Shown here piece by piece: positions 8,490 to 16,515 of a DNA stretch of 64,000 nt. The notes beneath the pieces were generated by a model. The model worked only from the letters and a program-made list of their open reading frames with translations. It made no database searches and was not told where the DNA came from. Position 1 is the stretch's first letter, and every line of letters begins with the position of its first letter. The translations under genes were made by a program, and so were the position numbers. The DNA comes from an uncultured Eubacteriales bacterium (lineage in GTDB: Bacteria > Bacillota > Clostridia > Oscillospirales > Oscillospiraceae): NCBI GenBank assembly GCA_900319695.1, contig ONPN01000012.1, positions 44,783 through 108,782 on the forward strand, given 5' to 3'.

Positions 8490-9522
8490 AGACCGCGCTC
8501 AGATCGGCCACGCCCCGGATGCCCGCGACGACGGCGCGGTCGGTAAACTGCCACATGCCGTACTCGTAGGGGAAGTCCGGCAGACGGTTATAGCGCGTGT
8601 AGCTGGCAAGCCACACCGCGTAGGGCGTGAGCGTCTGGAAGGCCACATGGTTTTTGAGAAAGTTCTGTCCCGAGTAGACGCCCGCGCGGTAGCCGCCGTC
8701 TTCAATGGCGCGGCAGAAGCTCGTGATGATCTCATAGCGGCGCGTCTTGTCCAGGCGGTCGGCGCGGCCCCAGGGGTACTCGCCGGACTGCTCGGTGTCA
8801 AAGTAGACGGGCAGGTCGAGCGGGAAGCCGTTGAGGCGCCGGAGCACGAGTCCGGCTTCCTCTTCGGCCTCCACTACATTGACGGCGGTGGAGTAGAGGT
8901 AGACCCCGACCTTGAGACCTGCCGCCTTCGCCCCGCGCAGATTCTGGCGGAAGCAGTCGTCGTCGTGGAGAATGCCGGTCTCCCAACCGCGATAGCCCAG
9001 ACGGACGATGGCAAAGTCGACGCCCTGGGCGCGCACGGCCTCCCAGTCGATGCCCTTATTGTGGTAGGACACGTCCACCCCGACGGAGGCGGCGTGCTGT
9101 CCGTACTCGTTGAAGTAATGGAGTCCACCGTCCAGCAGGTGCAGGCCGGTCAGGGCATTGCCGTTATAGAGAACATAGTATTCGCTGCCCTCGTAGTTCT
9201 GCCAGCCGTAGGGGCTCCAGGTCGGCTCCGGCGTCGGCTCCGGTGTGGGGACAGGTGTCGGCGGCAGCGTCGGCAGCGGCGTGGGCTCCGGCGTCGGAAC
9301 AAAGTAGGGGTCCGCCGTCTCGCTGACTGCCTGTTCGTTGGCGGCCTGCTCCGTCCGGTACTCCCGCAAAATCAGCAGGGAGCGGACGATGGAGAAGGCG
9401 GAGATCAGCATGAGCGCGACACAAAAGCACAGCAGCGCGATGAGCACGCCCCTGCGGTCAAAGAATTTCCGGAGCTTGTCCGCAAACTCGTGATTGTTCC
9501 CTTTGCCCTTGTCCCCGCGCAT
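8473..9522 (-). CDS. Membrane-anchored GH25 muramidase
   Basis: 349 residues. A cytoplasmic N-terminus and one membrane helix (about residues 26-47) are followed by a Pro/Thr/Glu-rich wall-spanning linker of TPEP-like repeats (about 75-105). The GH25 domain starts GVDVSYHNKGIDWEAV and includes the strand DFAIVRLGYRGW and the acidic strand LPVYFDTEQSG. GH25 enzymes cut the MurNAc-GlcNAc bond. It leads an operon with the DHHW and MBOAT genes, which suggests that hydrolysis and O-acylation of the wall are linked. AGGAGG precedes the ATG, and a good promoter lies upstream. Confidence 0.92.
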   Translation of the reverse strand: MRGDKGKGNNHEFADKLRKFFDRRGVLIALLCFCVALMLISAFSIVRSLLILREYRTEQAANEQAVSETADPYFVPTPEPTPLPTLPPTPVPTPEPTPEPTWSPYGWQNYEGSEYYVLYNGNALTGLHLLDGGLHYFNEYGQHAASVGVDVSYHNKGIDWEAVRAQGVDFAIVRLGYRGWETGILHDDDCFRQNLRGAKAAGLKVGVYLYSTAVNVVEAEEEAGLVLRRLNGFPLDLPVYFDTEQSGEYPWGRADRLDKTRRYEIITSFCRAIEDGGYRAGVYSGQNFLKNHVAFQTLTPYAVWLASYTRYNRLPDFPYEYGMWQFTDRAVVAGIRGVADLSAVYESRR

Positions 9523-9550
9523 GGCTGTCCTCCTGAGATAAACTGTTTAC

Positions 9551-9579
9551 ATAATAATGTCCGAAAGAGAAAAAGTCAA
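9551..9579 (-). promoter_or_regulatory. SigA promoter of the GH25-DHHW-MBOAT operon
   Basis: On the minus strand, TTGACT (9579-9574), a 17-base spacer and TATTAT (9556-9551), 28 bases before the ATG. Confidence 0.8.
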
Positions 9580-9604
9580 TTCCCGATTTGTCCGCTTTCG
9601 CCGC

Positions 9605-9633
9605 TTGTACAGGGCGGGAGATTGTGGTACAAT
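9605..9633 (+). promoter_or_regulatory. SigA promoter of pcrA, predicting a near-leaderless mRNA
   Basis: TTGTAC (9605-9610), a 17-base spacer, TACAAT (9628-9633). The expected start of transcription is near 9640, only a few bases before the ATG codons at 9643 and 9646, and no Shine-Dalgarno sequence is visible. Confidence 0.7.
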
Positions 9634-9642
9634 ACCAATATT

Positions 9643-12009
9643 ATGATGACTGAATTTGAAAAACAATATATCGAGGCGCGCAGAGAACTCATCCGCGCCG
9701 ATTTCGCCGATCTCAACCCCATGCAGCAGGAGGCCGTCCTCGCCACCGAGGGGGCGCTGCTCATCCTCGCGGGCGCGGGCAGCGGCAAGACCACCGTGCT
9801 CATCAACCGCATCGCCAATTTGCTCAAATACGGCCGGGCCTCCGACTGTGACGAGATCCCCGACAACGCTGACGAGGCGCAGCTGGAGCTCCTGAGAAAG
9901 GGAGGAGCGGAGGCGCAGCGCATCGCCGCCTGGGGACAGGTGGAGCCCTGGCGCATCCTCGCCATTACGTTTACGAACAAGGCTGCGGGGGAGCTTAAAA
10001 ACCGCCTTGCCTCCATGCTGGGGGAGACGGCGGAGGACGTCTGGGCCTGTACCTTCCACTCGGCCTGCGTGCGCATCCTCAGAAGGGACGCCGAGCGCCT
10101 GGGCTATACCTCGAGCTTTACGATCTACGATACCTCCGACAGCCTGAGCCTGCTGAAGCACATCGTCAAGGACATGGATCTCGACGAGAAGACCTACGCC
10201 CCGCGGAGCATCCTGTCGGAGATGGGCAGGGCCAAGGACGAGGGTCTCACACCCTCAGCCTATCTGTCCCGCGCGGGTTCGGCCTCTGATCTGCGCATAC
10301 GCAAATACGGCGAGGTCTACGCCGAGTACGCGCGGCGCTGCTTCGCCGCCAACGCCATGGACTTTGACGATCTGATCGCGAACACCGTCAGGCTCCTGGA
10401 GGAAAACGCCGACGTGCTCGAGCACTGGCAGCGCCGCTTCCGCTATGTGCTCATCGACGAGTACCAGGACACCAACTGCCTGCAGTACCGCCTCTCGGCC
10501 CTTTTAGCGGGCGGCTGGGGCAATATCTGCGTCGTGGGCGACGACGACCAGAGCATCTATAAATTCCGCGGCGCGACCATCGAAAACATCCTTAGCTTTG
10601 AAAGCCAGTATAAAAACTGCCGGGTGATAAGACTCGAGCAGAACTACCGCAGCACCTCCCACATCCTGGACGCGGCCAACGCCGTCATCGCGAACAATCA
10701 GCACCGCAAGGGCAAAGAGCTCTGGACCAACAAGGACGGGGGCGAGAAGCTGACCCACTATTTTGCCGATGACGAGCGGGACGAGGCCCAGTATGTCGCC
10801 TCGCAGATTCTGGCAAACTACGGGCGCGGGGCCAACTGGCGCGACCACGCGGTGCTCTACCGCATGAACGCCCAGTCCAACCAGTTTGAGTACGCCTTCA
10901 AGCGCAGCGGCATTCCCTACCGCATCATCGGCGGTACGCGCTTCTTTGACCGGGCCGAGGTCAAGGACATCCTGGCCTATTTAAGTCTGATCGCCTCCCC
11001 GGCGGACGATCTGCGGCTGACGCGCATCATCAACAGCCCGCCGCGCGGCATCGGCGCGAGAACGGTGGAGCTCGTCGGGGAACATGCGGCGGCGCAGAAC
11101 GTCCCCATGTTTGAGATTCTGCAAAAATCCGAGCAAGTCCCGGAGCTCCAGCGCGCGGCGGTCAAGCTGCGGCTCTTTGCCAGTCTCATTCTGGAGCTCA
11201 GGGATTTCTCCGCCGCCCACCGCCCGGACGAGCTGCTGGACGAGCTGCTGGAGAAGACCGGCTATGTCAAAGCCCTCGAGGAGAAGAACACCACCGAGGA
11301 CACCGCCCGTGCCGAGAACGTGCGCGAGCTCAAGACCAGCATCCTCACCTACATGAAGGAGTCCGGGGACGAGACGCTGGAGGGGTATCTGGCAAACGTC
11401 GCCCTCTATACCGACATGGACAACTACGACGCGGACGCCGACGCCGCGGTCCTGATGACCATGCACAGCGCGAAGGGTTTGGAATTTCCGTCGGTCTTTC
11501 TCGTCGGCATGGAGGAGACCATCTTCCCCGGCACCCGCGCCATCGGCGAGCCGGAGGAGATGGAGGAGGAGCGCAGGCTCTGCTATGTGGCGATCACGCG
11601 CGCCAAGGAAAAGCTGACCCTCACCTCGGCAAGACAGCGTATGCTCTTCGGCCGCACGACGGCAAACCGGGTCTCGCGCTTCGTTGCGGAGATTCCGGAG
11701 GAACATATCGAGAAAAACATCCCGAGAGCCTACGGCTATCAGGACCGCAGAGAGCCTGTCGGCGCTTTCGCCTCACCGAGAAGGGAAGTGCAGAAGACGG
11801 CCTTCCCCGTCGCCGCGCCCTCAGCGCCCAAGGCCGCGCCGAGCGTGGACTATGCCGTTGGCGACCGGGTGCGCCACAAGGCATTCGGCCCGGGTGAGAT
11901 CGTCAAGATGACGCCCATGGGCGGGGACTTCCTGGTGGAGATCCGCTTCGGCGAGACGGTCAAAAAGCTCATGTTGCGCGCCGCCGCCCAGCACATGGAA
12001 AAGGACTGA
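9643..12009 (+). CDS. pcrA: UvrD/PcrA-family ATP-dependent 3'-5' DNA helicase
   Basis: 788 residues. Superfamily 1 motifs in order: the Q-motif LNPMQQEAV, Walker A AGAGSGKTT, ITFTNKAA (Ia), VLIDEYQDTN (II, Walker B), VVGDDDQSIYKFRGA (III), LEQNYRSTS (IV), MTMHSAKGLEFPSVFLVG (V) and YVAITRAKEKL (VI). The C-terminus has the PcrA-type small beta domain (VGDRVRHKAFGPGEIV). It unwinds DNA in repair and displaces RecA. An extra loop between Ia and Walker A (about residues 60-95) is slightly longer than usual. The start is at 9643 or 9646 with no ribosome site. The CYTH gene follows 4 bases later. Confidence 0.95.
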   Translation: MMTEFEKQYIEARRELIRADFADLNPMQQEAVLATEGALLILAGAGSGKTTVLINRIANLLKYGRASDCDEIPDNADEAQLELLRKGGAEAQRIAAWGQVEPWRILAITFTNKAAGELKNRLASMLGETAEDVWACTFHSACVRILRRDAERLGYTSSFTIYDTSDSLSLLKHIVKDMDLDEKTYAPRSILSEMGRAKDEGLTPSAYLSRAGSASDLRIRKYGEVYAEYARRCFAANAMDFDDLIANTVRLLEENADVLEHWQRRFRYVLIDEYQDTNCLQYRLSALLAGGWGNICVVGDDDQSIYKFRGATIENILSFESQYKNCRVIRLEQNYRSTSHILDAANAVIANNQHRKGKELWTNKDGGEKLTHYFADDERDEAQYVASQILANYGRGANWRDHAVLYRMNAQSNQFEYAFKRSGIPYRIIGGTRFFDRAEVKDILAYLSLIASPADDLRLTRIINSPPRGIGARTVELVGEHAAAQNVPMFEILQKSEQVPELQRAAVKLRLFASLILELRDFSAAHRPDELLDELLEKTGYVKALEEKNTTEDTARAENVRELKTSILTYMKESGDETLEGYLANVALYTDMDNYDADADAAVLMTMHSAKGLEFPSVFLVGMEETIFPGTRAIGEPEEMEEERRLCYVAITRAKEKLTLTSARQRMLFGRTTANRVSRFVAEIPEEHIEKNIPRAYGYQDRREPVGAFASPRREVQKTAFPVAAPSAPKAAPSVDYAVGDRVRHKAFGPGEIVKMTPMGGDFLVEIRFGETVKKLMLRAAAQHMEKD

Positions 12010-12013
12010 GACC

Positions 12014-12511
12014 ATGAACATCAACGGCTTTGAAATCGAACGCAAATACCTCATCGCCATGCCGGAGCCGGGCTTTCTCGAGAGCTGCGAGCGCTCCGAG
12101 ATCACGCAGACCTATCTGCTGGGCGAGGAGAACACCACCGAGCGCGTAAGAAAGCGCGTGCGCGGGGAGACCTGCGAATATACCCACACAATCAAGCGTA
12201 AACTGAACAACATGCGCCGCATCGAGGACGAGCATGTGATCGGCGCGGAGGAATACGAAGCCCTGCTCAAACGCGCCGACCCCGCGCGCATGACGATCCG
12301 GAAGACGCGGCACTGCTTTGAATATGAGGGCCGGGTCTGGGAGCTGGACGTCTTCCCGTTCTGGGACGACCGGGCCTTCCTCGAGATCGAGCTCACGGAC
12401 GAGAGCGAGCCTGCCGCCCTGCCGCCCGGCATCCGCCTCATCCGTGAGGTGACGGACGATCCGCGCTACACCAACGCCGCCCTCTCTCTCGAGATCCCGG
12501 CGGACGACTGA
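12014..12511 (+). CDS. CYTH domain protein (triphosphate tunnel metalloenzyme)
   Basis: 165 residues. The N-terminal EIERKYL motif matches the ExExK signature of CYTH proteins, followed by the alternating charged strands of the tunnel fold (ERVRKRVRG, TIKRKL, ELDVFPFWD, FLEIELTDE). Members bind a divalent metal and hydrolyse inorganic tripolyphosphate or related triphosphates in the cytoplasm. It lies 4 bases after pcrA and so probably shares its transcript. The exact substrate is not predictable. Confidence 0.88.
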   Translation: MNINGFEIERKYLIAMPEPGFLESCERSEITQTYLLGEENTTERVRKRVRGETCEYTHTIKRKLNNMRRIEDEHVIGAEEYEALLKRADPARMTIRKTRHCFEYEGRVWELDVFPFWDDRAFLEIELTDESEPAALPPGIRLIREVTDDPRYTNAALSLEIPADD

Positions 12512-12536
12512 ACCTTTTCGGGAAAGGATGATTACA

Positions 12537-13832
12537 ATGAAAAAAGGTATTGTCTTATTGCTGATCGCGGCCATGTGCCTGAGCTGCGCCGCCTGCAATC
12601 TGCCGACTCTGCCGTGGGCGGCCGAGACCCCGGCGCCGACCGAGGCGCCGACCCCGATCCCCACGCCGGCTCCCACGCCCGAACCGACGCCTGAGCCGAC
12701 ACCCGCTCCCACGCCTGCGCCTGCTCCGGAGTCCCGCGTCACCGTCAACATCAACCGCACGGAGCTGACGGCAATGGACCCCGAGACCGGCGAAATCTGC
12801 ATCCTGCGCTTTACCTATGACACGCCCGTGGTCGAGATCGAGGGCAACGCCGAGGCGGCCGATAAGATCAATGAAGTCCTCGCCCTGCTGGACGATGCCT
12901 TCTACACCGGCGAGGACTACGGCGACGGCTACGGCACGGGCTACAACAACATGCTGACTATGGCCGAGGACAACTATATTTTCCAGAAGGAGTCCGGGAC
13001 GGAGTACCCCGTTTATGAGCTGTCTGCCGACCGCAGCGCCGCCGTTGTGCGCAACGACGGGAAGGTGCTCAGCATCGTCTACAACGATTACCTGTATGCG
13101 GGCGGCGCGCACGGCGGCACCGTCACCCGCGCCTACTGCTTTGACGCCGAGACCGGCGAGCTGCTGAAGCTGGAGAATGTCGCGGCCGATCCCACTGCCT
13201 TCGCCGTCTTCCTGGCCGACTCCATGATCGAAGAGGTACAGAACAGCGAAGAGCTTCGGCAGCGCATCGACCTCGTGACCGACGGCCTGGACGCCGCCCT
13301 CTCGGCCCTGGTGAGAGACGGAAACTGGTACTTTGACTACAGCGGCGTCGTGCTCTTCTCCGACGACTATGAGATCAGCAGCCACGCCTCTGGCCCTGTG
13401 AGCTTCCTTGTCCCCTACGACAGGGCGGCGGCCTACCTTGCACCGCGCTATATCCCCGAGGCCCCGACACAGAGCGGCTACTTCAGCGTGCTGCCCGGCG
13501 AACAGATGGTCGAGGGCAATACCGAGATCGTGGATATGGTCAAGCTCGGCGAGGGCGGGTCCACCATGTACCTGATCGCAAACGGCGAGGTGCGTGATGT
13601 GCGCCTGACCAATGTGGAGTATGCCGGGGCTTTCTATGAGACGGCCCAGCTCTGGTCGTGCAGCCTGATGCGCGACTGCGCCCTCCAGCTTGAGACCGTG
13701 ATCCCCGAGGGAATGCCGAATCTCAAGCTCAGCTTCCGCACGAACGACGGCCTGACCAATCTCTACCTCACCGAGAGCGGGGAGGACGGCAGCCTCATCC
13801 TGGCCGACGACAGCATCCAGGCCGTGGGGTAA
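12537..13832 (+). CDS. DUF4163/DUF3298-type lipoprotein
   Basis: 431 residues. The signal peptide ends in a lipobox (LSCAAC). A Pro/Thr-rich linker of TPxPTP repeats (about residues 30-65) spans the wall. The globular part shows the DUF4163-DUF3298 pattern: the paired IN...L helices, then YLYAGGAHGG, typical of PdaC- and RsiV-like extracellular sensors. The C-terminal about 130 residues (SVLPGEQMVEG onward) match nothing I recognise. ATG 12537 is preferred to 12528 because GGAAAGG lies 9 bases upstream. The function is unknown, probably envelope sensing. Confidence 0.75.
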   Translation: MKKGIVLLLIAAMCLSCAACNLPTLPWAAETPAPTEAPTPIPTPAPTPEPTPEPTPAPTPAPAPESRVTVNINRTELTAMDPETGEICILRFTYDTPVVEIEGNAEAADKINEVLALLDDAFYTGEDYGDGYGTGYNNMLTMAEDNYIFQKESGTEYPVYELSADRSAAVVRNDGKVLSIVYNDYLYAGGAHGGTVTRAYCFDAETGELLKLENVAADPTAFAVFLADSMIEEVQNSEELRQRIDLVTDGLDAALSALVRDGNWYFDYSGVVLFSDDYEISSHASGPVSFLVPYDRAAAYLAPRYIPEAPTQSGYFSVLPGEQMVEGNTEIVDMVKLGEGGSTMYLIANGEVRDVRLTNVEYAGAFYETAQLWSCSLMRDCALQLETVIPEGMPNLKLSFRTNDGLTNLYLTESGEDGSLILADDSIQAVG

Positions 13833-13848
13833 AACCCGCGTCCCAGCT

Positions 13849-13927
13849 CGTAGGGGTCGATCCCCAGATCGACCCGAAACATATCGTCCCGCAAATCCGT
13901 GGGCCGATGAAGGCATCGGCCCCTACG
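13849..13927. repeat. REP-like double hairpin with CGTAGGGG ends
   Basis: The outer ends CGTAGGGG (13849-13856) and CCCCTACG (13920-13927) are complementary. Inside are two hairpins: GGTCGATC/GATCGACC (13855-13874) and GGGCCGATG/CATCGGCCC (13901-13922). The terminator at 16500-16541 uses a similar GGGGTCGATG stem, so this unit appears more than once. Confidence 0.7.
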
Positions 13928-13976
13928 GAAAAAACCATGGCTGGAAGCAAAAAACCAATAAAACACGAAATAATTC

Positions 13977-14005
13977 TTGACATTACGCCTTGTCCGTGTT
14001 ATTCT
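13977..14005 (+). promoter_or_regulatory. SigA promoter of rplU-rpmA-obgE, with an 85-base leader
   Basis: TTGACA (13977-13982), a 17-base spacer and TATTCT (14000-14005). The leader from about 14012 to 14090 contains GGTCCGCCCTCC and AGAGGGAGGAT, which can pair in part. It could be an L21 autoregulatory leader, but I cannot match a consensus by eye. Confidence 0.75.
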
Positions 14006-14090
14006 GTTCAAGCCGCATTGAAGGGGTAAACAAGAAGAGGTCCGCCCTCCACCCTGAGAGCGAGTCCTGTAAAGAGGGAGGATACACCAG

Positions 14091-14405
14091 ATGAAGCATG
14101 CGATCATCGTGACCGGCGGCAAGCAGTACCGCGTGGCCGAGGGCGACGTCATTTTCGTTGAGAAGCTCGACGCCGCGGCCGGCGAGGCTGTCAAGTTCGA
14201 CCAGGTCCTGGCCGTCATCGACGGGGACAACGCCGTGTTCGGCAAGCCCGCCATCGAAGGCGCGAGCGTTTCCGCGAACGTCGTCAAGAACGGCAAGGGC
14301 GCCAAGGTCCGCGTCTATAAGATGAAGCCCAAAAAGGGCTATCGCCGCACTCAGGGCCACAGACAGCCCTACACCAAGGTTCAGATCGAAGCGATCAACG
14401 CCTGA
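14091..14405 (+). CDS. rplU: 50S ribosomal protein L21
   Basis: 104 residues, normal length. The start [15 protein letters not shown] and the basic C-terminus [20 protein letters not shown] are diagnostic of L21, which binds 23S rRNA domain II. It is the first gene of rplU-rpmA-obgE, behind a good promoter and GGGAGGA. In most Firmicutes a prp (ysxB) protease gene lies between rplU and rpmA. Here the gap is only 41 bases and holds no gene. Confidence 0.98.
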   Translation: MKHAIIVTGGKQYRVAEGDVIFVEKLDAAAGEAVKFDQVLAVIDGDNAVFGKPAIEGASVSANVVKNGKGAKVRVYKMKPKKGYRRTQGHRQPYTKVQIEAINA

Positions 14406-14446
14406 TCCGTTCCGCAACTGATTTTGACTGAAGGAGGAGAAACCTG

Positions 14447-14710
14447 ATGGCACATAAAAAAGGTATGGGTTCCACCAAGAACGGCCGCGACAGCGAGTCC
14501 AAGCGTCTTGGCGCGAAGAGAGCCGACGGCCAGTTCGTTCTCGCCGGCAACATCCTTGTCAGACAGCGCGGAACGAAGATCCACCCCGGTACCAATGTCG
14601 GTAAGGGGAAGGACGACACGCTGTTCTCCCTCGTGGACGGCACCGTGAAGTTCGAGCGCCTGGGCAAGGACCGCAAAAAGGTCTCTGTTTACGAAGAGAT
14701 CGCCCAGTAA
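14447..14710 (+). CDS. rpmA: 50S ribosomal protein L27
   Basis: 87 residues starting [17 protein letters not shown]27 sits near the peptidyl-transferase centre, its N-terminus reaching the tRNA ends. Most Firmicutes L27 proteins carry a short N-terminal extension ending in FF-A that Prp removes; this protein begins directly at the mature end, which fits the missing prp gene. AGGAGGAGA precedes the ATG. A hairpin with a T run follows the stop, before obgE. Confidence 0.98.
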   Translation: MAHKKGMGSTKNGRDSESKRLGAKRADGQFVLAGNILVRQRGTKIHPGTNVGKGKDDTLFSLVDGTVKFERLGKDRKKVSVYEEIAQ

Positions 14711-14721
14711 GTGACCAAAAG

Positions 14722-14752
14722 GCCGGACATAACATGTCCGGCTTTTCTTTTT
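14722..14752 (+). terminator. Terminator/attenuator between rpmA and obgE
   Basis: GCCGGACA (14722-14729) pairs with TGTCCGGC (14735-14742), followed by TTTTCTTTTT. It should lower obgE transcription relative to the ribosomal protein genes. Confidence 0.8.
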
Positions 14753-14767
14753 AAGGAGGGAAGCGCT

Positions 14768-16051
14768 ATGGCTTCATCTTTTGTGGATAAGGCCCGCATC
14801 ACCGTCCACGCCGGCAAGGGCGGCGACGGGGCGGTGGCCTTTCACCGTGAAAAATATGTCGCGGCGGGCGGCCCCGACGGGGGCGACGGCGGCCGCGGCG
14901 GCAGCGTGGTCTTCACCGTGGACGAGAACATGTCCACCCTGATGGATTTTCGCTACAAGCGCAAATACGTCGCCGAAAACGGCGCCAACGGCTCCGGCAA
15001 GCGCTGCTACGGCAAGGACGGCGAGACGCTCTACATCAAGGTCCCGCGCGGCACCATCGTGCGCGACACCGAGAGCGGCGCCATCATGCACGACATGTCC
15101 GACGGCGAGGACTGGACCGTTGCGAAGGGCGGCCGCGGCGGCTGGGGCAACATGCACTTTGCCACGCCCACCCGCCAGGTACCGCGCTTTGCAAAGCCCG
15201 GCCTGCCCGGCGAGAGCCACGACGTCACGCTTGAGCTCAAGCTGCTGGCGGACGTGGGCCTTGTCGGCTTTCCGAACGTGGGCAAGTCCACCCTGCTCTC
15301 GGTAGTGAGCAAGGCCCACCCCAAGATCGCAAACTACCACTTCACCACGCTCTTCCCAAACCTCGGTGTGGTGTATGTGGACGAGGGCGTGTCCTTTGTC
15401 ATGGCGGACATCCCCGGCATCATCGAGGGCGCGTCGGAGGGGGCCGGTCTCGGCCACGACTTCCTGCGCCACATCGACCGCTGCCGCCTGCTTGTCCATC
15501 TGGTGGACGTGTCCGGCAGCGAGGGGCGCGACCCCGTGGAGGACTTCGAGGCCATCAACAGTGAGCTGCGCGAGTACAGCCCCGAGCTTGCCGAGCGGCC
15601 GCAGATCGTCGTCGGCAACAAATGCGACCTGCTGGGCGAGGACAGGGAGAACATCGAAAAACTCCGCGCCCATGTCGAGAGTCTGGGCTATGAATTTTTC
15701 GAGCTCAGCGCCGTGTCCCACCAGGGAACAAAGGAGCTCGTCAAGGAGTGCGCACACCGTCTCCGCGACCTGCCGCCCATCCTGCGCTTTGAGGCGGACT
15801 ATGTCCCGCCCGAGCCGAAGGTCGACACCTCGGGTGAGCTCACCATTGAGCACTTTGACGACATGTGGCTGGTCGAGGGCCCGTGGCTGCAGCGCCTGGT
15901 GGCGACGGTCAACTTCTCCGATTACGAGAGCCGCATGTACTTTGACCGCATCCTGCGCGAGGCCGGCGTCTTTAAACGCATGGAAGAACTCGGCGTGCGT
16001 GACGGCGACACCGTCAGCATGTACGACCTGATGTTCGAGTATAAAGATTGA
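14768..16051 (+). CDS. obgE: Obg family GTPase
   Basis: 427 residues in the standard three-domain layout. The Gly-rich Obg fold is at residues 1-158 (FVDKARITVHAGKGGDGAVAF). The G domain has GFPNVGKSTLL (G1), DIPGIIEG (G3), GNKCDL (G4) and SAVSHQG (G5). The C-terminal OCT domain is at about 345-427 (VEGPWLQRLVATVNF). It acts in 50S assembly and the stringent response. ATG 14768 follows AAGGAGGG at 7 bases; an in-frame upstream codon at 14711 lies inside the terminator and is rejected. Its stop overlaps the vanZ-like start (TGATG). Confidence 0.97.
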   Translation: MASSFVDKARITVHAGKGGDGAVAFHREKYVAAGGPDGGDGGRGGSVVFTVDENMSTLMDFRYKRKYVAENGANGSGKRCYGKDGETLYIKVPRGTIVRDTESGAIMHDMSDGEDWTVAKGGRGGWGNMHFATPTRQVPRFAKPGLPGESHDVTLELKLLADVGLVGFPNVGKSTLLSVVSKAHPKIANYHFTTLFPNLGVVYVDEGVSFVMADIPGIIEGASEGAGLGHDFLRHIDRCRLLVHLVDVSGSEGRDPVEDFEAINSELREYSPELAERPQIVVGNKCDLLGEDRENIEKLRAHVESLGYEFFELSAVSHQGTKELVKECAHRLRDLPPILRFEADYVPPEPKVDTSGELTIEHFDDMWLVEGPWLQRLVATVNFSDYESRMYFDRILREAGVFKRMEELGVRDGDTVSMYDLMFEYKD

Positions 16052-16515
16052 TGGACGAGAGAAAACAAGCGAAGCTGCGCGTCTGGCTCCGCGTGCTGCT
16101 GATCGCGACACTGTGCCTGATCTGGGGCAACTCCCTGATTCCGGGCAAGGAATCCGGGCAGCTCAGCCATGGCCTGACCGCGTGGCTGCAGAGCATCGGC
16201 ATCCCGGTGGGCGAGCATTTTGTGCGCAAGGCGGCGCACTTCTGCGAGTTTGCCCTGCTGGGGACGGAGCTTGCGGCGCTGCTGCGGCTCAGTGACGTCT
16301 CAAAGCTCCAGGGCCTGTGCAGCGCCGCCTCCGCCGCGCTGGGCGCGGCGCTGGTCGACGAGAGCATACAGCTCTTCATTCCCAATCGGGGACCCCTGCT
16401 CGCGGATGTGCTGCTGGACTTCGCGGGGGCCCTGACCGGCATCGCCCTGTGCACACTGGCAATCCACTATTATTTGCGTCAAAAGACAGAAAAACGTGAC
16501 CACAGGGGTCGATGA
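16051..16515 (+). CDS. VanZ family membrane protein
   Basis: 154 residues with four hydrophobic segments. Motifs typical of VanZ are FVRKAAHFCEFALLG, with its K-x-x-H-F-x-E/F-x core, and DESIQLFIPNRGPLLADVLLDFAG, with the E-x-x-Q-x-x-x-P-x-R pattern and D-x-x-x-D-x-x-G. The biochemical role is unknown; in the vanA cluster it gives low teicoplanin resistance, but chromosomal copies like this are common and are not resistance genes. The ATG overlaps the obgE stop by one base. The stop codon lies inside the stem of the following terminator. Confidence 0.88.
   Translation: MDERKQAKLRVWLRVLLIATLCLIWGNSLIPGKESGQLSHGLTAWLQSIGIPVGEHFVRKAAHFCEFALLGTELAALLRLSDVSKLQGLCSAASAALGAALVDESIQLFIPNRGPLLADVLLDFAGALTGIALCTLAIHYYLRQKTEKRDHRGR

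Noticed and set aside
14006-14090. Named L21 leader riboregulator
   Set aside because: The leader can fold and the position is right, but I could not match the consensus by eye; left as a remark under the promoter.
16051-16515. Vancomycin/teicoplanin resistance gene vanZ
   Set aside because: Chromosomal VanZ-family proteins are common and no other van genes are present; the name marks the family only.
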